From positions 1 to 41,334 of the forward strand of contig NZ_BDBY01000377.1 of the NCBI RefSeq assembly GCF_001613225.1: a stretch of DNA of 41,334 nt, given 5' to 3'. The DNA is from Nocardia pseudovaccinii NBRC 100343. GTDB taxonomy: Bacteria > Actinomycetota > Actinomycetes > Mycobacteriales > Mycobacteriaceae. Of the stretch, positions 32,322 through 41,326 are shown piece by piece. Made by a program: the position numbers and the translations under genes. Under the pieces are notes generated by a model that did not search any database, was not told where the DNA came from, and worked only from the letters and a program-made list of their open reading frames with translations. Positions within the stretch are counted from its first letter, which is position 1. Each line of letters starts with the position of its first letter.

Positions 32322-32356
32322 GGCCGAATTGCGGTTGTACTCACCGCAATTCGGCC
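32322..32356. terminator. strong hairpin between homing endonuclease and rtcB
   Basis: A perfect 14-bp stem, GGCCGAATTGCGGT and ACCGCAATTCGGCC, with a 7-base loop, ends five bases before the rtcB stop. It lies between converging genes and likely ends transcription from both sides, although no T-run follows. It could also be a structural part of the inserted element. Confidence 0.7.
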
Positions 32357-32361
32357 ACATC

Positions 32362-33585
32362 TTACCCCTTCACGCACAGCACCTGACGCAACGTCGCGAC
32401 GATATCGACCAGATCGCTCTGCGCGGCGATGACCTCGTCGATGTCCTTGTACGCGGCCGGGATCTCGTCGACCACGCCCGCATCCTTGCGCGATTCCACG
32501 CCCTCGGTCTGCGCGATCAGATCCGCGACGGTGAACTGCCTCTTCGCCGCATTCCGGCTCATCCGCCGACCCGCACCGTGTGATGCCGACTGGAACGAGG
32601 CCGGATTTCCCTTGCCGCGCACCACATATGAGCGTGTGCCCATCGAACCCGGAATCAATGCCAGATCGCCTGCGCCCGCCCGCACCGCACCCTTCCGGGT
32701 GACCAGCATCGGCACACCGTCGATCTCCTCCTCCGCAACATAATTGTGATGACAGCTGATCGGGTCGTCGAAAAGCACCTCGCGCCCGGCGAATTCCGCG
32801 CGCACGGCACCGCACACCAGCGATAGCATGACCGCGCGGTTGCGCGCGGCGTATTCCTGCGCCCAGGTCAGATCGCGCCGGTAGGCTTCCATTTCCGGTG
32901 TGCCGGAAAGGAATACGGCCAGATCGCGATCGGGTAGGTCCTGGTTGTGCGGGAGTGCGCGCGCGACCGTCATATGCCGTTCGGCGAGTTCCTTGCCGAT
33001 ATTGCGGCTACCGGAGTGCAGCAGGATCCACACCGAATCGTGCTCGTCGAGGCAGACCTCGATGAAGTGGTTGCCGGAGCCGAGCGAGCCGATCTGCTTG
33101 TGCGCCTTGGATTCCAGTGCCTGCACGCCCGGATTCAGCGAGCCGAACTCGGACCAGAAACGTGCCCAGCCACGGACATGCTTGGCCAGCTCGCCATGAG
33201 AGGCGGCGAACTGCGCGCCCAGCTTCGCAACGTCGACCGCATTCTTATGGGACTGGAACCCCACCGGGACCGCCGCCTCGATGCGCGAGCGCAGCGAATG
33301 CAGATTGTCCGGCAGGTCGGCCGCGGTGAGGTCGGTCTTCACGCTCTCCATACCGCAGCCGATATCCACCCCGACGGCCGCGGGCGCCACGGCATCGCGC
33401 ATGGCGATCACAGAGCCGACGGTCGCCCCCTTGCCGAGGTGCACGTCGGGCATGACGCGGACACCGTGGACCCATGGCAGTTGCGCGATATTCCGCAGCT
33501 GCCGCAGCGCGGACTGCTCGATTTCGTGCTCGTTGGCCCACATGAGCGTCTGCGCCCTGGTACCGCGCAGCTCGACGGGAAACAT
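32362..33585 (-). CDS. rtcB: RtcB-type RNA ligase
   Basis: A 407-residue protein with MPDVHLGKGA (45-54), VGVDIGCGM (71-79, metal-binding Cys77), SLGSGNHFIEV, HSGSRNIG and SASHGAGRRMSR, whose His is the guanylylated residue in this family. RtcB joins 2',3'-cyclic-phosphate RNA ends to 5'-OH using GTP and Mn2+. ATG 33585 has AAGGACG upstream. No RtcA, archease or PrfH gene is next to it. The last ~57 codons (from VADLIAQTEG) have a decayed duplicate at 31361-31453, on the far side of a homing endonuclease gene, so the present 3' end may have arrived with that element. Confidence 0.93.
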   Translation of the reverse strand: MFPVELRGTRAQTLMWANEHEIEQSALRQLRNIAQLPWVHGVRVMPDVHLGKGATVGSVIAMRDAVAPAAVGVDIGCGMESVKTDLTAADLPDNLHSLRSRIEAAVPVGFQSHKNAVDVAKLGAQFAASHGELAKHVRGWARFWSEFGSLNPGVQALESKAHKQIGSLGSGNHFIEVCLDEHDSVWILLHSGSRNIGKELAERHMTVARALPHNQDLPDRDLAVFLSGTPEMEAYRRDLTWAQEYAARNRAVMLSLVCGAVRAEFAGREVLFDDPISCHHNYVAEEEIDGVPMLVTRKGAVRAGAGDLALIPGSMGTRSYVVRGKGNPASFQSASHGAGRRMSRNAAKRQFTVADLIAQTEGVESRKDAGVVDEIPAAYKDIDEVIAAQSDLVDIVATLRQVLCVKG

Positions 33586-33787
33586 GGGAAGCGTCCTTCC
33601 TTGTTCGGTCTGTTCCCTATCAACGCTAGATTCACGCAGGGCTGTGCGCACTTCAATATTCGAGAACCTGGCGGCGGGAATCGGCCGTGCGGCGTCGCGG
33701 CGCGCGACCGGACGTGCACGCCGCGTTCGGCAACCGCTATCGTGCGGAGCGGAACTTTTCGGCGAGCGAAAGCATGGTGAAGGTACC

Positions 33788-34528
33788 GTGAGCAACCCTC
33801 AGGGGGAATGGGCCGTTCCGCCGTCACCGCCCCGGTCCAGCAACCGCGCTGTCGTCGTTCTGGTGACGGTCGCCGCGGTGCTGTTCGTCGTCGTGGGCGT
33901 GGTCGGCGTTGTTGTGGTGCAGAAGAGCAACGTCACTTCGGGTGTCGCGACGGCAGCGGGCGCCGGTTCCGGGACGACCCCGGCGGGCGTGACAGCTACC
34001 GGTGCGGTCCGCATCGGCGATTCGAATGCGAAGGTCGTCGTTCGCGTGGTCGCGGACCTGCAGTGCCCCGCATGCAAGCAATTCGAGAAACGCAATGCCA
34101 AGACGCTCGAAGACGCCGCCAAGAACGGCACGGCGATCATCGAGTACGACGTCATTTCGTTCTTGGACCGCGCCTCCAGCACCAAGTACTCCTCCCGCGC
34201 CGCGAACGCGTCGTATTGTGTTGCCGGACAAGACCATTCGAAGTATCAGGGCTGGTTCGCCGCGATGTTCGAACAGCAGCCCGCCGAGGGCGGCAGTGGC
34301 CTGCCCGACAGCAAACTCGTCGAGATCGCGAAGAACGCGGGCTACACCGACCCGTCGGTTGCCCAATGTATTACCGATCGCAAATACGACACCTATCTCC
34401 GTGACAAGACCGAACAGGTCCTCAACGGCGACGTCAACGCCACTCCGACCGTTTTCGTCAACGGCAAGAAACTCGACTCCAGCCAGCTGTCGAACGGACT
34501 CGACGCCGCCATCGCCGCCGCACGCTAG
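33788..34528 (+). CDS. membrane-anchored DsbA-like thioredoxin-fold protein
   Basis: A 246-residue protein: Pro-rich start, one hydrophobic anchor (about 22-46), a Gly/Thr linker, then a DsbA-like domain. The active site is CPAC (Cys93, Cys96) in DLQCPACKQFEKR; a later cis-Pro loop is ATPTVFVNG. It would form or reshuffle disulfides in exported proteins outside the membrane. GTG 33788 was chosen because the transmembrane segment follows it and upstream sequence is rtcB shadow. Its stop overlaps the stop of the opposing amidohydrolase within CTAG (34525-34528). Confidence 0.88.
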   Translation: MSNPQGEWAVPPSPPRSSNRAVVVLVTVAAVLFVVVGVVGVVVVQKSNVTSGVATAAGAGSGTTPAGVTATGAVRIGDSNAKVVVRVVADLQCPACKQFEKRNAKTLEDAAKNGTAIIEYDVISFLDRASSTKYSSRAANASYCVAGQDHSKYQGWFAAMFEQQPAEGGSGLPDSKLVEIAKNAGYTDPSVAQCITDRKYDTYLRDKTEQVLNGDVNATPTVFVNGKKLDSSQLSNGLDAAIAAAR

Positions 34529-35580
34529 GGATAGGTGCGCACGGCGTTTCCGCGGGCGATCGCGATGACGAGCCCTTCGGCGTCAGCGAGGGTGATGGCG
34601 TCGTCGGCGATCCATTCGTCCAGCAGGCGGCCGAGACCGCGCCGCCACAGCCGTGCGCCGAGGTAGTGCAGCTCGGGGAGTCCGTAGCCGTCGGAGGAGT
34701 AGAGCATCGACCGGAACGGCGCGAGTTCGAGGGCTTCGCCGAGCACCGCTGCGGCTCGTTGTCCCACGTAGGGGATTGTCAGGCCGAGGTCGAGGTGCAC
34801 ATGGTCGAAGGCGTGCGCGAGGTAGGCGGCGTTGCGGTGGAAGGGCCAGCAGTGCAGCAGCATGACCGATAATCCGGAGCCCGCGGTGGCGTGCAGGAAG
34901 TCGGTGAGCAGCAGTGGGTCGGTGTGCTGGAGCCGCAGATCCGTATCGCCGAATCCGGTGTGGAACTGCAGTGGCAGGCCGAATTCCGCTCCGATGCGGG
35001 CACCGAGTCCGACCAGCCAGCCGAGCGTCGCCGGATCGGTGAGGCGCAGTTCGTGGATGATCGTCGATGGCAGGGTATCGGTGACGGGAAAGTTCAGACC
35101 ATAGCGGTAGCCCACGATTGTCTTGAGGCCGACCGCATTTCGGGCCCGACCGCGCAATGTGGTTTCGATATCCTCGAAAGGCATTGTCGCGATGCTGACT
35201 TCGGCGATCACCTGTTCGGCTATCTGTTCGAGCCGGACGATCTCGCGCACCTCGCCAGGGGCGACCGCGGCGAATTCCGCTCGGCCACCGCCGAATCCGG
35301 TATCGAGAAACCATCGCGTGGTGCCGGAGGCACGCAGCAGTCGGGTGGTCGTTTCACGCCAGCCGAGTTCGGCCCTGCGCGCCAGATACCTTTCCGGATC
35401 GGCATGCGGCTCCAGGTCGAGAATCGGTGCGCACCAACGCCTTACGGCAAGGCCGATAGCGGAATCGAAGGTGCCGCGCTGCCCTTCACCGAGCAGTCGC
35501 TCGAAGCCGGGGCGGTCCAGATCCGCGGCGACGACGCCGTGACAATGGTGATCGGTCAGTGCGACACCATCGGTGAGCAC
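34525..35580 (-). CDS. amidohydrolase-family protein (FluG N-terminal-like)
   Basis: A 351-residue TIM-barrel metal hydrolase: an early HxH in TDHHCHG, a metal-type His in LQFHTGFGD, another in LLHCWPFHRNA, and a late Asp in YSSDGYG. The set matches amidohydrolases of the FluG/uronate-isomerase-like group. It starts with GTG 35580, one base after the stop of the glutamine synthetase-like gene, so the two are coupled. In fungal FluG and some bacterial proteins the two domains are fused; here they are separate. Together they may make and hydrolyse a gamma-glutamyl or related amide. Confidence 0.85.
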   Translation of the reverse strand: MLTDGVALTDHHCHGVVAADLDRPGFERLLGEGQRGTFDSAIGLAVRRWCAPILDLEPHADPERYLARRAELGWRETTTRLLRASGTTRWFLDTGFGGGRAEFAAVAPGEVREIVRLEQIAEQVIAEVSIATMPFEDIETTLRGRARNAVGLKTIVGYRYGLNFPVTDTLPSTIIHELRLTDPATLGWLVGLGARIGAEFGLPLQFHTGFGDTDLRLQHTDPLLLTDFLHATAGSGLSVMLLHCWPFHRNAAYLAHAFDHVHLDLGLTIPYVGQRAAAVLGEALELAPFRSMLYSSDGYGLPELHYLGARLWRRGLGRLLDEWIADDAITLADAEGLVIAIARGNAVRTYP

Positions 35581-35581
35581 G

Positions 35582-36955
35582 CTAGAACCGCCAGCGGGTC
35601 ATCTCGATCACCTTGGCCGGGCTGATATCCCGATAGCGTTCGGCCTCTGCGCGGCGCACGGTGAGCAGCGCATCGTGCAATTCGACGCCGAGTGCCTCGG
35701 CGAGCACCTTGGAGTCGGCGAGTGCGTCGGCGGCATCCATCGAACTGGTCGGCAACCGTCGCACACCCGACAGCATCAGTTGTTCGGCATCGAATCCCAT
35801 TGGATCGCCGCTGATTTCGGCGGGCAGGCGCAATTCTTCGGCGATACCGGCGAGTCCGGCCGCAATGACCGTACCGACGATCAGATACGGATTACCGGTC
35901 GCGTCGAAACATTTGATCTCGGCATTGGCTGCCCATTCCTCGGTGCCCTGCACGCCGGTGATGAAGCGCAGCGCCGCCTCCCGCGTCTCCCGGCCCCAGC
36001 ACTGCCAGACCCCGGCCCACCGCGAGGGTTGCAGCCGCAGGAAACTCGCCGGATTGCCCGCGCCGATCGCGACCAATGCGGGCAGTTCGCGCAGCACACC
36101 GGCCAGGAACGCCTCGCCCGCGGGGCGCATGCCGTGCGGTCCCTCGCCCTGTGCCAAGAGCGGTCCTTCGTTGTCGTGCAGCGAAAAATGCAGGTGCGCA
36201 CCGGAACCCGCACCGCTCGGCTCGATACACGGTGCGAGCAGCGCCCGCCAACCGTATTGCGCGCTCACCTGCCGGATGGTGTGCCGCACCAGGATCGCGT
36301 CATCCGCGGCGGCGACCGGATCATTGGGTGCGACCGACAATTCCAGTTGCGACAGCGCGTACTCCGGATGGAACTGATCGACGGCGACCTCCTGACGCTC
36401 CAGCGCCGCGACGAGATCACTGGCGTACTCGCCCACCTGACTCAACCGGATCAAGCTGTAGGCGGGTCCGAATACCGCTGGGACGAAATCGTTTTCGACA
36501 TCCCCGCGCCCGACCGACCACTCCGTCTCGAAGGCCATCGAAATCCGCAGCCCGGCGTTCTGCGCCGCCTGCGCCTGCCGGGTCGCGAAGGCGCGCTGGC
36601 AGGCGACGAAGCGGGTGCCGTCCTGGGTGTACTTATCGGCGGGCGCCCAGGCCCACCCCGGCTGACAGGCGAGTTCGGTCAATCGCGACAGATCGGGTAT
36701 CAGCCGCAGATCACCGTCGGGTCCGCCGAGATACCGCCCGACGGACATCAGATCATCGAAGGTGAACGTTTCGAAACAGGGCGACACCCCGATGCCGAAT
36801 TTGGCGGCCTGCGCCAACCGCCCCTTCGGCACCGTCTTCACCCTGGTTATCCCGGCATTGTCCACAAAAGTCAGGGCAACCATATGGGCCTCGAGGTGCC
36901 CGATCAACGCATCGTGGGCACCCTCGGCCGGTATCCGATCCGGCATGGTGGGCAT
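35582..36955 (-). CDS. glutamine synthetase-like ligase
   Basis: A 457-residue GS-fold protein: FVDNAGITRVKTVPKGRL near the start, EWSVGRGD in place of the GS EFFL-type motif, the SGAGSGAHLHFSL ATP/metal loop, and EIKCFDATGNPYLIVG near the end. Divergent members (gamma-glutamylpolyamine synthetases and FluG C-terminal domains) join glutamate to amines or other acceptors rather than ammonia. ATG 36955 is taken as the start; TTG 36964 is possible. It is paired with the amidohydrolase. Its true acceptor is unknown. Confidence 0.88.
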   Translation of the reverse strand: MPTMPDRIPAEGAHDALIGHLEAHMVALTFVDNAGITRVKTVPKGRLAQAAKFGIGVSPCFETFTFDDLMSVGRYLGGPDGDLRLIPDLSRLTELACQPGWAWAPADKYTQDGTRFVACQRAFATRQAQAAQNAGLRISMAFETEWSVGRGDVENDFVPAVFGPAYSLIRLSQVGEYASDLVAALERQEVAVDQFHPEYALSQLELSVAPNDPVAAADDAILVRHTIRQVSAQYGWRALLAPCIEPSGAGSGAHLHFSLHDNEGPLLAQGEGPHGMRPAGEAFLAGVLRELPALVAIGAGNPASFLRLQPSRWAGVWQCWGRETREAALRFITGVQGTEEWAANAEIKCFDATGNPYLIVGTVIAAGLAGIAEELRLPAEISGDPMGFDAEQLMLSGVRRLPTSSMDAADALADSKVLAEALGVELHDALLTVRRAEAERYRDISPAKVIEMTRWRF

Positions 36956-37055
36956 GAGTCCCAAGATAATCCGCCCTCGCCCGCTTCGGGACGGACTCGG
37001 CCCACCTCATCGCGGCCAGTTCGATGGCAGGCACGCTGCTGGCGTCGTCGCGGCT

Positions 37056-37061
37056 TATGAT
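37056..37061 (+). promoter_or_regulatory. candidate -10 for the kinase gene
   Basis: TATGAT matches the consensus closely, but no clear -35 is seen. A start near 37068 would give a ~128-base leader that contains a 24-codon ORF before the kinase. Confidence 0.35.
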
Positions 37062-37105
37062 CGACCTATCGGGACCAGCTGGTTTTCGCCTCGAGAGGTG
37101 AGTAC

Positions 37106-37180
37106 ATGAGTCGCTCGCGGTGCGGTCGGAGTGCCGGGCAGCCGCAAACGCGCGAATTTCCGGGAAGTCTGCGCCTGTGA
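37106..37180 (+). CDS. 24-codon leader ORF before the PknK-like gene
   Basis: MSRSRCGRSAGQ... has a GAGAGGTGAG site before ATG 37106 and ends 15 bases before the kinase GTG. It is Arg-rich. Its translation could control ribosome access to the kinase start, but it may be chance. Confidence 0.3.
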   Translation: MSRSRCGRSAGQPQTREFPGSLRL

Positions 37181-37195
37181 TCGGGTGAGCGGTCG

Positions 37196-40100
37196 GTGTC
37201 CGACGGTAAGGCCGAGGGGACGCAACGCGACCTGACTTTCGGCATCGCAGCGGAACTGGCTGCGGCCGGGTTCGCCGATGCCCAAGAGATCGGCCGCGGC
37301 GCATTCGGAATCGTGTACCGGTGCACCGAGTCCGCACTTGATCGGGACGTGGCGGTGAAGGTTCTCGGATCGACGGTCGACGACGAGGACCGGACCCGCT
37401 TCCTACGCGAACAGCGAGCCCTTGGGAAGTTCTCGACCCACCCGAACATCGTCCAGGTGCTGACGACCGACGTCACCCCGACCGGTCGGCCGTTCATCGT
37501 GATGCCCTTCCACCCCAGAGGCTCGCTCGACGCGCGGATTCGCGCGGACGGACCGTTGCCGTGGCAGGAGGTATTGGCCGTGGGCGTGAAGTTGGCGGGC
37601 GCGCTGGCGACCGCGCACGCCTGCGGTGTCATCCATCGCGACGTCAACCCCGCCAACGTGCTGATCAGTGACTACGGTGAACCGCAGCTGGCGGACTTCG
37701 GTATCGCGCGCGTCGGTGGCGCGTTCGAGACAGCGGCCGGGCTCGTCGCGGGGACCCCGGCCTACACGGCTCCGGAGGTGATACGCGGCGAACCTCCGAC
37801 GGTTCTCTCCGATATGTATGGGCTGGGCGCGACGCTGTTCACGGCTCTCACCGGCCACGCCGCATTCGAGCGCCAGGCGGGCGAGTCGATGGTGGCGCAG
37901 TTCGTGCGCATCACCTCCGAACCCGTCCCCGACCTGCGATCCGCCGGGGTACCGGCAATGGTGTGCGCCATCCTGGAAGCCGCGATGGCCGCAGACCCCG
38001 CTGTCCGCCCGGCGACTGCCCGGGACTTCGGTGAAAGGTTGCGCACCGCGCAGTTCTCCTGCGGGCTGCCGGTGGACACGATGGCCGCCCCGGAACACGA
38101 CGGATCCGTCGAAACCGTGTCGGTCGCGGGCAGTCGGCCGATCTCGTCGACAATGTCGGCCGCCGCAATCGCATTGCCGCCGCAATCGGCCCCGAAGACC
38201 CGGTTCCGTCCACCGACGACGCTGCGCAGGCTGGTGAATCGCCCGCGGTTGCTGGAGACCTTACGGGAGGGACAGTCCAGGCGGCTGGTCCTCATTCATG
38301 GCCCGGCCGGTTTCGGCAAGAGCAGCTTGGCCGCACAGTGGGCGCACGCGCTCGACGTGGACGGCGTCCGGGCGGCCTGGTTGGCGATCGCGGAGGACGA
38401 CAACAATGTCGTGTGGTTCCTGAGCCACTTGGTGGAGGCGATTCGCCAGGTTCGTCCCACGCTGGCGATCGAGCTGACCCAGATTCTCGAGGAACATTCC
38501 GCCGCCGCGGCGCAGCAGGTGATGACGGCCCTGATCAACGAGATCCACGACAGTGCGGAGCCCGTTGCCGTCGTGATCGACGATTGGCACCAGGTGACAA
38601 GTCCGGCGACTCTCGCCGCGATGGAGTTCCTGCTCGACAACGGGGGCGACTACCTTCGATTGATCGTCACCAGCCGAACTCGCACCGGTCTTCCGTTGGG
38701 GCGCATGAGCGTTCAGGACGAACTGGTGGAAATCGACGAGACCGCACTGCGCTTCGATTCCGGGGAAGCGACGGTTTTCCTGGTCGGTGCGAAGAGATTG
38801 CACCTTTCCGACGCCGACGTGGACCGGCTGCGCGAGTCGACGGAGGGCTGGGTGGCGGCTCTGCAACTCGCCTCACTGTCACTGCGCGGCAAGGAGGATC
38901 CCGGTGGCTACCTGGACCAGATCACCGGCCAGCACTACGCCATCGGCGAATACCTGATGGAAAACGTCGTCGCCGAGCTCGAACCGACGATGCTCGAGTT
39001 CGTCATGCGGACCGCCGTCACCGACACCATCTGTGGAGATCTCGCCGAGGCGCTGACCGGAGTGCGGTCCGGGCAGGAACAGCTCGAGGAGGTACGGCGC
39101 CGAGACCTGTTCCTGCGCAGCGTCGATGACGAGCTGCGGTGGTTCCGCTATCATGCGCTCTTCGCGGACTTCTTGCGCCGCAGACTGATCCAACAGCACC
39201 CCGGCTTGCTCGAACAGCTCCATCTGATCGCGTCGACCTGGTTCGCCGAGCACGAAATGCTCACCGAAGCCGTGGATCACGCACTCGCGGCAGGCGCGGC
39301 CGAGCGGGCGAAACTCCTGGTGCAAGAACACGCCGACACGCTCATCGAGGATTCCCGCATGGCCACCTTCCTGGGCCTGGTGAAGAAGCTGCCCGCGGCG
39401 ATCACGGTTGCCGATCCACAACTGCAGCTGTCGGTGGCCTGGGCCAACATCTCGCTGCAGCGCCCTGCCGCCACCCGGACCGCGCTGGATCGCGTGGACG
39501 CGGCACTGGCAACCGCCGCACCGGACGATCCCGGAACCGCGGATCTGCGCATCCAGGCCGATGTGACGCGAGCCGCGGAATACCTTGTGACGGACCGGTT
39601 CAAGGATTTCCCGGATGCCGCCGAGGCATGGCTGCAGCGGCCGGTACGACCGTTCTTCGCGAGCGTCGCGGCCACCACCGCGGAAGCGGCCGCCTACTAT
39701 CGCTTCGACTTCGCTGGCGCCCGCCGATGGCACGCGTGGGCCGAGCCCTACCGGACGCGCATCAACGGCCCAGCAGGCGTGGTCTACGGCGCCTGCATCG
39801 CGGGCCAAGCCGCCGCCGAAGAACTCGACATCGCCGGCGCCGAGGCGCTCTTCCGCTCCGCGCTCACCCGCGCCCGGAATACCGGCAGCAAATCCCACGC
39901 GACCCGGATGGCCAGCGGGCTGCTCGGTGAATTGCTCTACCAGAAAGGGCAATACGCCGAAGCCGCCGAGCTGCTGGCATTCGGCCCCGGCGTCGCGGCT
40001 GGCGCCATGGAATTCCTGATCGCCACCTATGGGACCGGTCCCAGGCTGGTGGCAATGCGCGGCGATCTCGATGCCGCACGAAGACAGTTGGACGAGGGGC

Positions 40101-40648
40101 AAATGGTCGCGGAGCATATCCCCCTGCCACGGCTGAGCGCCCGCATTGTGAACGAGCGGGTACGACTGGGTCTGCCGATCACCGACGCAGACCGGCAGAC
40201 GCTCGAGCACCTGCCCGCGTACCAGCGGCAACCGAACCACCCACTCGCGATCACCGCCGAACTCACCCACGATTCGGCCATTCGTCTCCTACTCGCCCAA
40301 CAGTCACCGGCCGCCGCCGAGCGCTGCGTCGTCGCCGCCGAACAGATCCTTGCCGAAATCCGTACCCAACCTCGCCCCCGCGCTCTTCTACAAGCTCAAT
40401 TGCTATACGGCGGTTGTCTTTCCGCCGCCGGACGAACCGATCAGGCGATCGCCTGCCTGACTCCGGCGCTTTCCCGCTGCGCCGAACTCGGTCTCCTCCG
40501 AGTGGCCGTGGACAGCGCCCCCGCGCTCGCTCCGATCGTGGAAGCCCTGCTCGCCGCCCCGGAGACCCCCGACCGCCCACCCCGCTCTTTCCTACGACAG
40601 ATCCTGAACGAGCTCGACGGAATCAGCGAATGGCCACGTCACGAATAA
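37196..40648 (+). CDS. pknK: PknK-type Ser/Thr kinase fused to a MalT-like ATPase/repeat regulator
   Basis: A 1150-residue protein. Residues ~30-285 are a Hanks-type kinase: glycine loop GRGAFGIV (33-40), Lys55 in VAVKVL, catalytic Asp149 in HRDVNPAN, DFG at 167-169, TAPEV. In HRDxKPxN the Lys is replaced by Asn151, which may weaken catalysis or mark a subfamily. From ~350 a STAND-type ATPase follows, with Walker A GPAGFGKSS near 368 and VVIDDWHQV as Walker B, then helical repeats resembling MalT. No C-terminal LuxR helix-turn-helix is seen. This layout and length match mycobacterial PknK, a growth and stress regulator. GTG 37196 is assumed from frame and GGGTGAG upstream. Confidence 0.88.
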   Translation: MSDGKAEGTQRDLTFGIAAELAAAGFADAQEIGRGAFGIVYRCTESALDRDVAVKVLGSTVDDEDRTRFLREQRALGKFSTHPNIVQVLTTDVTPTGRPFIVMPFHPRGSLDARIRADGPLPWQEVLAVGVKLAGALATAHACGVIHRDVNPANVLISDYGEPQLADFGIARVGGAFETAAGLVAGTPAYTAPEVIRGEPPTVLSDMYGLGATLFTALTGHAAFERQAGESMVAQFVRITSEPVPDLRSAGVPAMVCAILEAAMAADPAVRPATARDFGERLRTAQFSCGLPVDTMAAPEHDGSVETVSVAGSRPISSTMSAAAIALPPQSAPKTRFRPPTTLRRLVNRPRLLETLREGQSRRLVLIHGPAGFGKSSLAAQWAHALDVDGVRAAWLAIAEDDNNVVWFLSHLVEAIRQVRPTLAIELTQILEEHSAAAAQQVMTALINEIHDSAEPVAVVIDDWHQVTSPATLAAMEFLLDNGGDYLRLIVTSRTRTGLPLGRMSVQDELVEIDETALRFDSGEATVFLVGAKRLHLSDADVDRLRESTEGWVAALQLASLSLRGKEDPGGYLDQITGQHYAIGEYLMENVVAELEPTMLEFVMRTAVTDTICGDLAEALTGVRSGQEQLEEVRRRDLFLRSVDDELRWFRYHALFADFLRRRLIQQHPGLLEQLHLIASTWFAEHEMLTEAVDHALAAGAAERAKLLVQEHADTLIEDSRMATFLGLVKKLPAAITVADPQLQLSVAWANISLQRPAATRTALDRVDAALATAAPDDPGTADLRIQADVTRAAEYLVTDRFKDFPDAAEAWLQRPVRPFFASVAATTAEAAAYYRFDFAGARRWHAWAEPYRTRINGPAGVVYGACIAGQAAAEELDIAGAEALFRSALTRARNTGSKSHATRMASGLLGELLYQKGQYAEAAELLAFGPGVAAGAMEFLIATYGTGPRLVAMRGDLDAARRQLDEGQMVAEHIPLPRLSARIVNERVRLGLPITDADRQTLEHLPAYQRQPNHPLAITAELTHDSAIRLLLAQQSPAAAERCVVAAEQILAEIRTQPRPRALLQAQLLYGGCLSAAGRTDQAIACLTPALSRCAELGLLRVAVDSAPALAPIVEALLAAPETPDRPPRSFLRQILNELDGISEWPRHE

Positions 40649-41248
40649 GCGCGGAGGGCGACATCAGTGCACCGCCACCGGCATCAGGCCGCATGGATCA
40701 AGATCAGGTGGCACTGGTGGCGGGGGTTACTCGTGCGATGCCTGCACAGATTCCACCTGATCTTGAACTCGGCCTGCGCCCAGCGACTCCCGCTCTGCCC
40801 GCTACGCCACCAGCACCAACCGGAGCGGCGATCCATCCGGAATCGGCTGCGACGCAACCATTCCCACTCTTCTGGCCGAATCTTCGCCCACCTCGGGCGG
40901 AGTCGGTGCGGCGGTCTCGGTGCAGATCTCGCTCATCGTTCCCGCGTGATCGCCGGTTCAGCTCCTCACCCACGACACCATCGCCCAACCAGCATCGACG
41001 ACGAACTCCTGGCAACCACCACGACAGTGGCCCAAGCGTTTTCGCAGGTCAGCCTACCCGGGTCGCTAAACGATCAGAGTGGCTCACGGGCACCGAGACG
41101 CGCACGGGGGGTGCCGCAGATCGTCCGCAGTCGGGACGGTTGCCACGCGCCGCCGCCCGAGATATCGGCGAAGTTGCGCTGAGCAGGAATTTTGTGTGAA
41201 GGTGCTCGGGTGTAGAGCGGCCGGCGCACGGCAGAGAGGGGAGGTCCG
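40649..41248. other. 600-bp region without an intact gene; possible coding remnant
   Basis: No frame gives a convincing protein with start and ribosome site. On the plus strand, 40767-40949 is open without a start and ends in SGIGCDATIPTLLAES and GGVGAAVSVQISLIVPA; further on, another frame reads VQLLTHDTIAQ. This looks like a decayed, frameshifted gene of unknown family. A perfect 14-bp inverted repeat, TCAAGATCAGGTGG (40698-40711) and its complement (40753-40766), spans 69 bp here. Confidence 0.4.
40698..40766. repeat. 14-bp inverted repeat with 41-bp spacer
   Basis: The arms 40698-40711 and 40753-40766 are perfect complements. The structure begins 50 bp after the kinase stop, so it could serve as its terminator or mark the end of an old insertion. 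Confidence 0.7.
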
Positions 41249-41326
41249 ATGTCGGAGACATTCAAAGTCGACGACGAGGACGACGAATACTTCCGGGCCC
41301 GCCAGCAGCGCGGGTGGCTGCAGTGA
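41249..41326 (+). CDS. 25-residue acidic peptide coupled to the next gene
   Basis: ATG 41249 follows a near-perfect GGGGAGG site. The peptide begins MSETFKVDDEDDEYF and ends RGWLQ: an acidic first half and a basic, Trp-containing end. Its stop overlaps a GTG (41323) that opens a frame running out of the window, so translation is coupled. It may be a regulatory leader peptide or a small precursor peptide modified by downstream enzymes; the window does not show which. Confidence 0.55.
   Translation: MSETFKVDDEDDEYFRARQQRGWLQ

Noticed and set aside
35573..37060. A 495-codon plus-strand ORF
   Set aside because: Antisense of the glutamine synthetase-like gene; low-complexity composition.
40741..40830. 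A tRNA-like stretch on the minus strand (GCGTAGCGGGCAGAGC...GAGTTCAAGATC)
   Set aside because: D-loop- and T-loop-like words occur, but the T-stem and acceptor stem do not pair and no anticodon arm fits.
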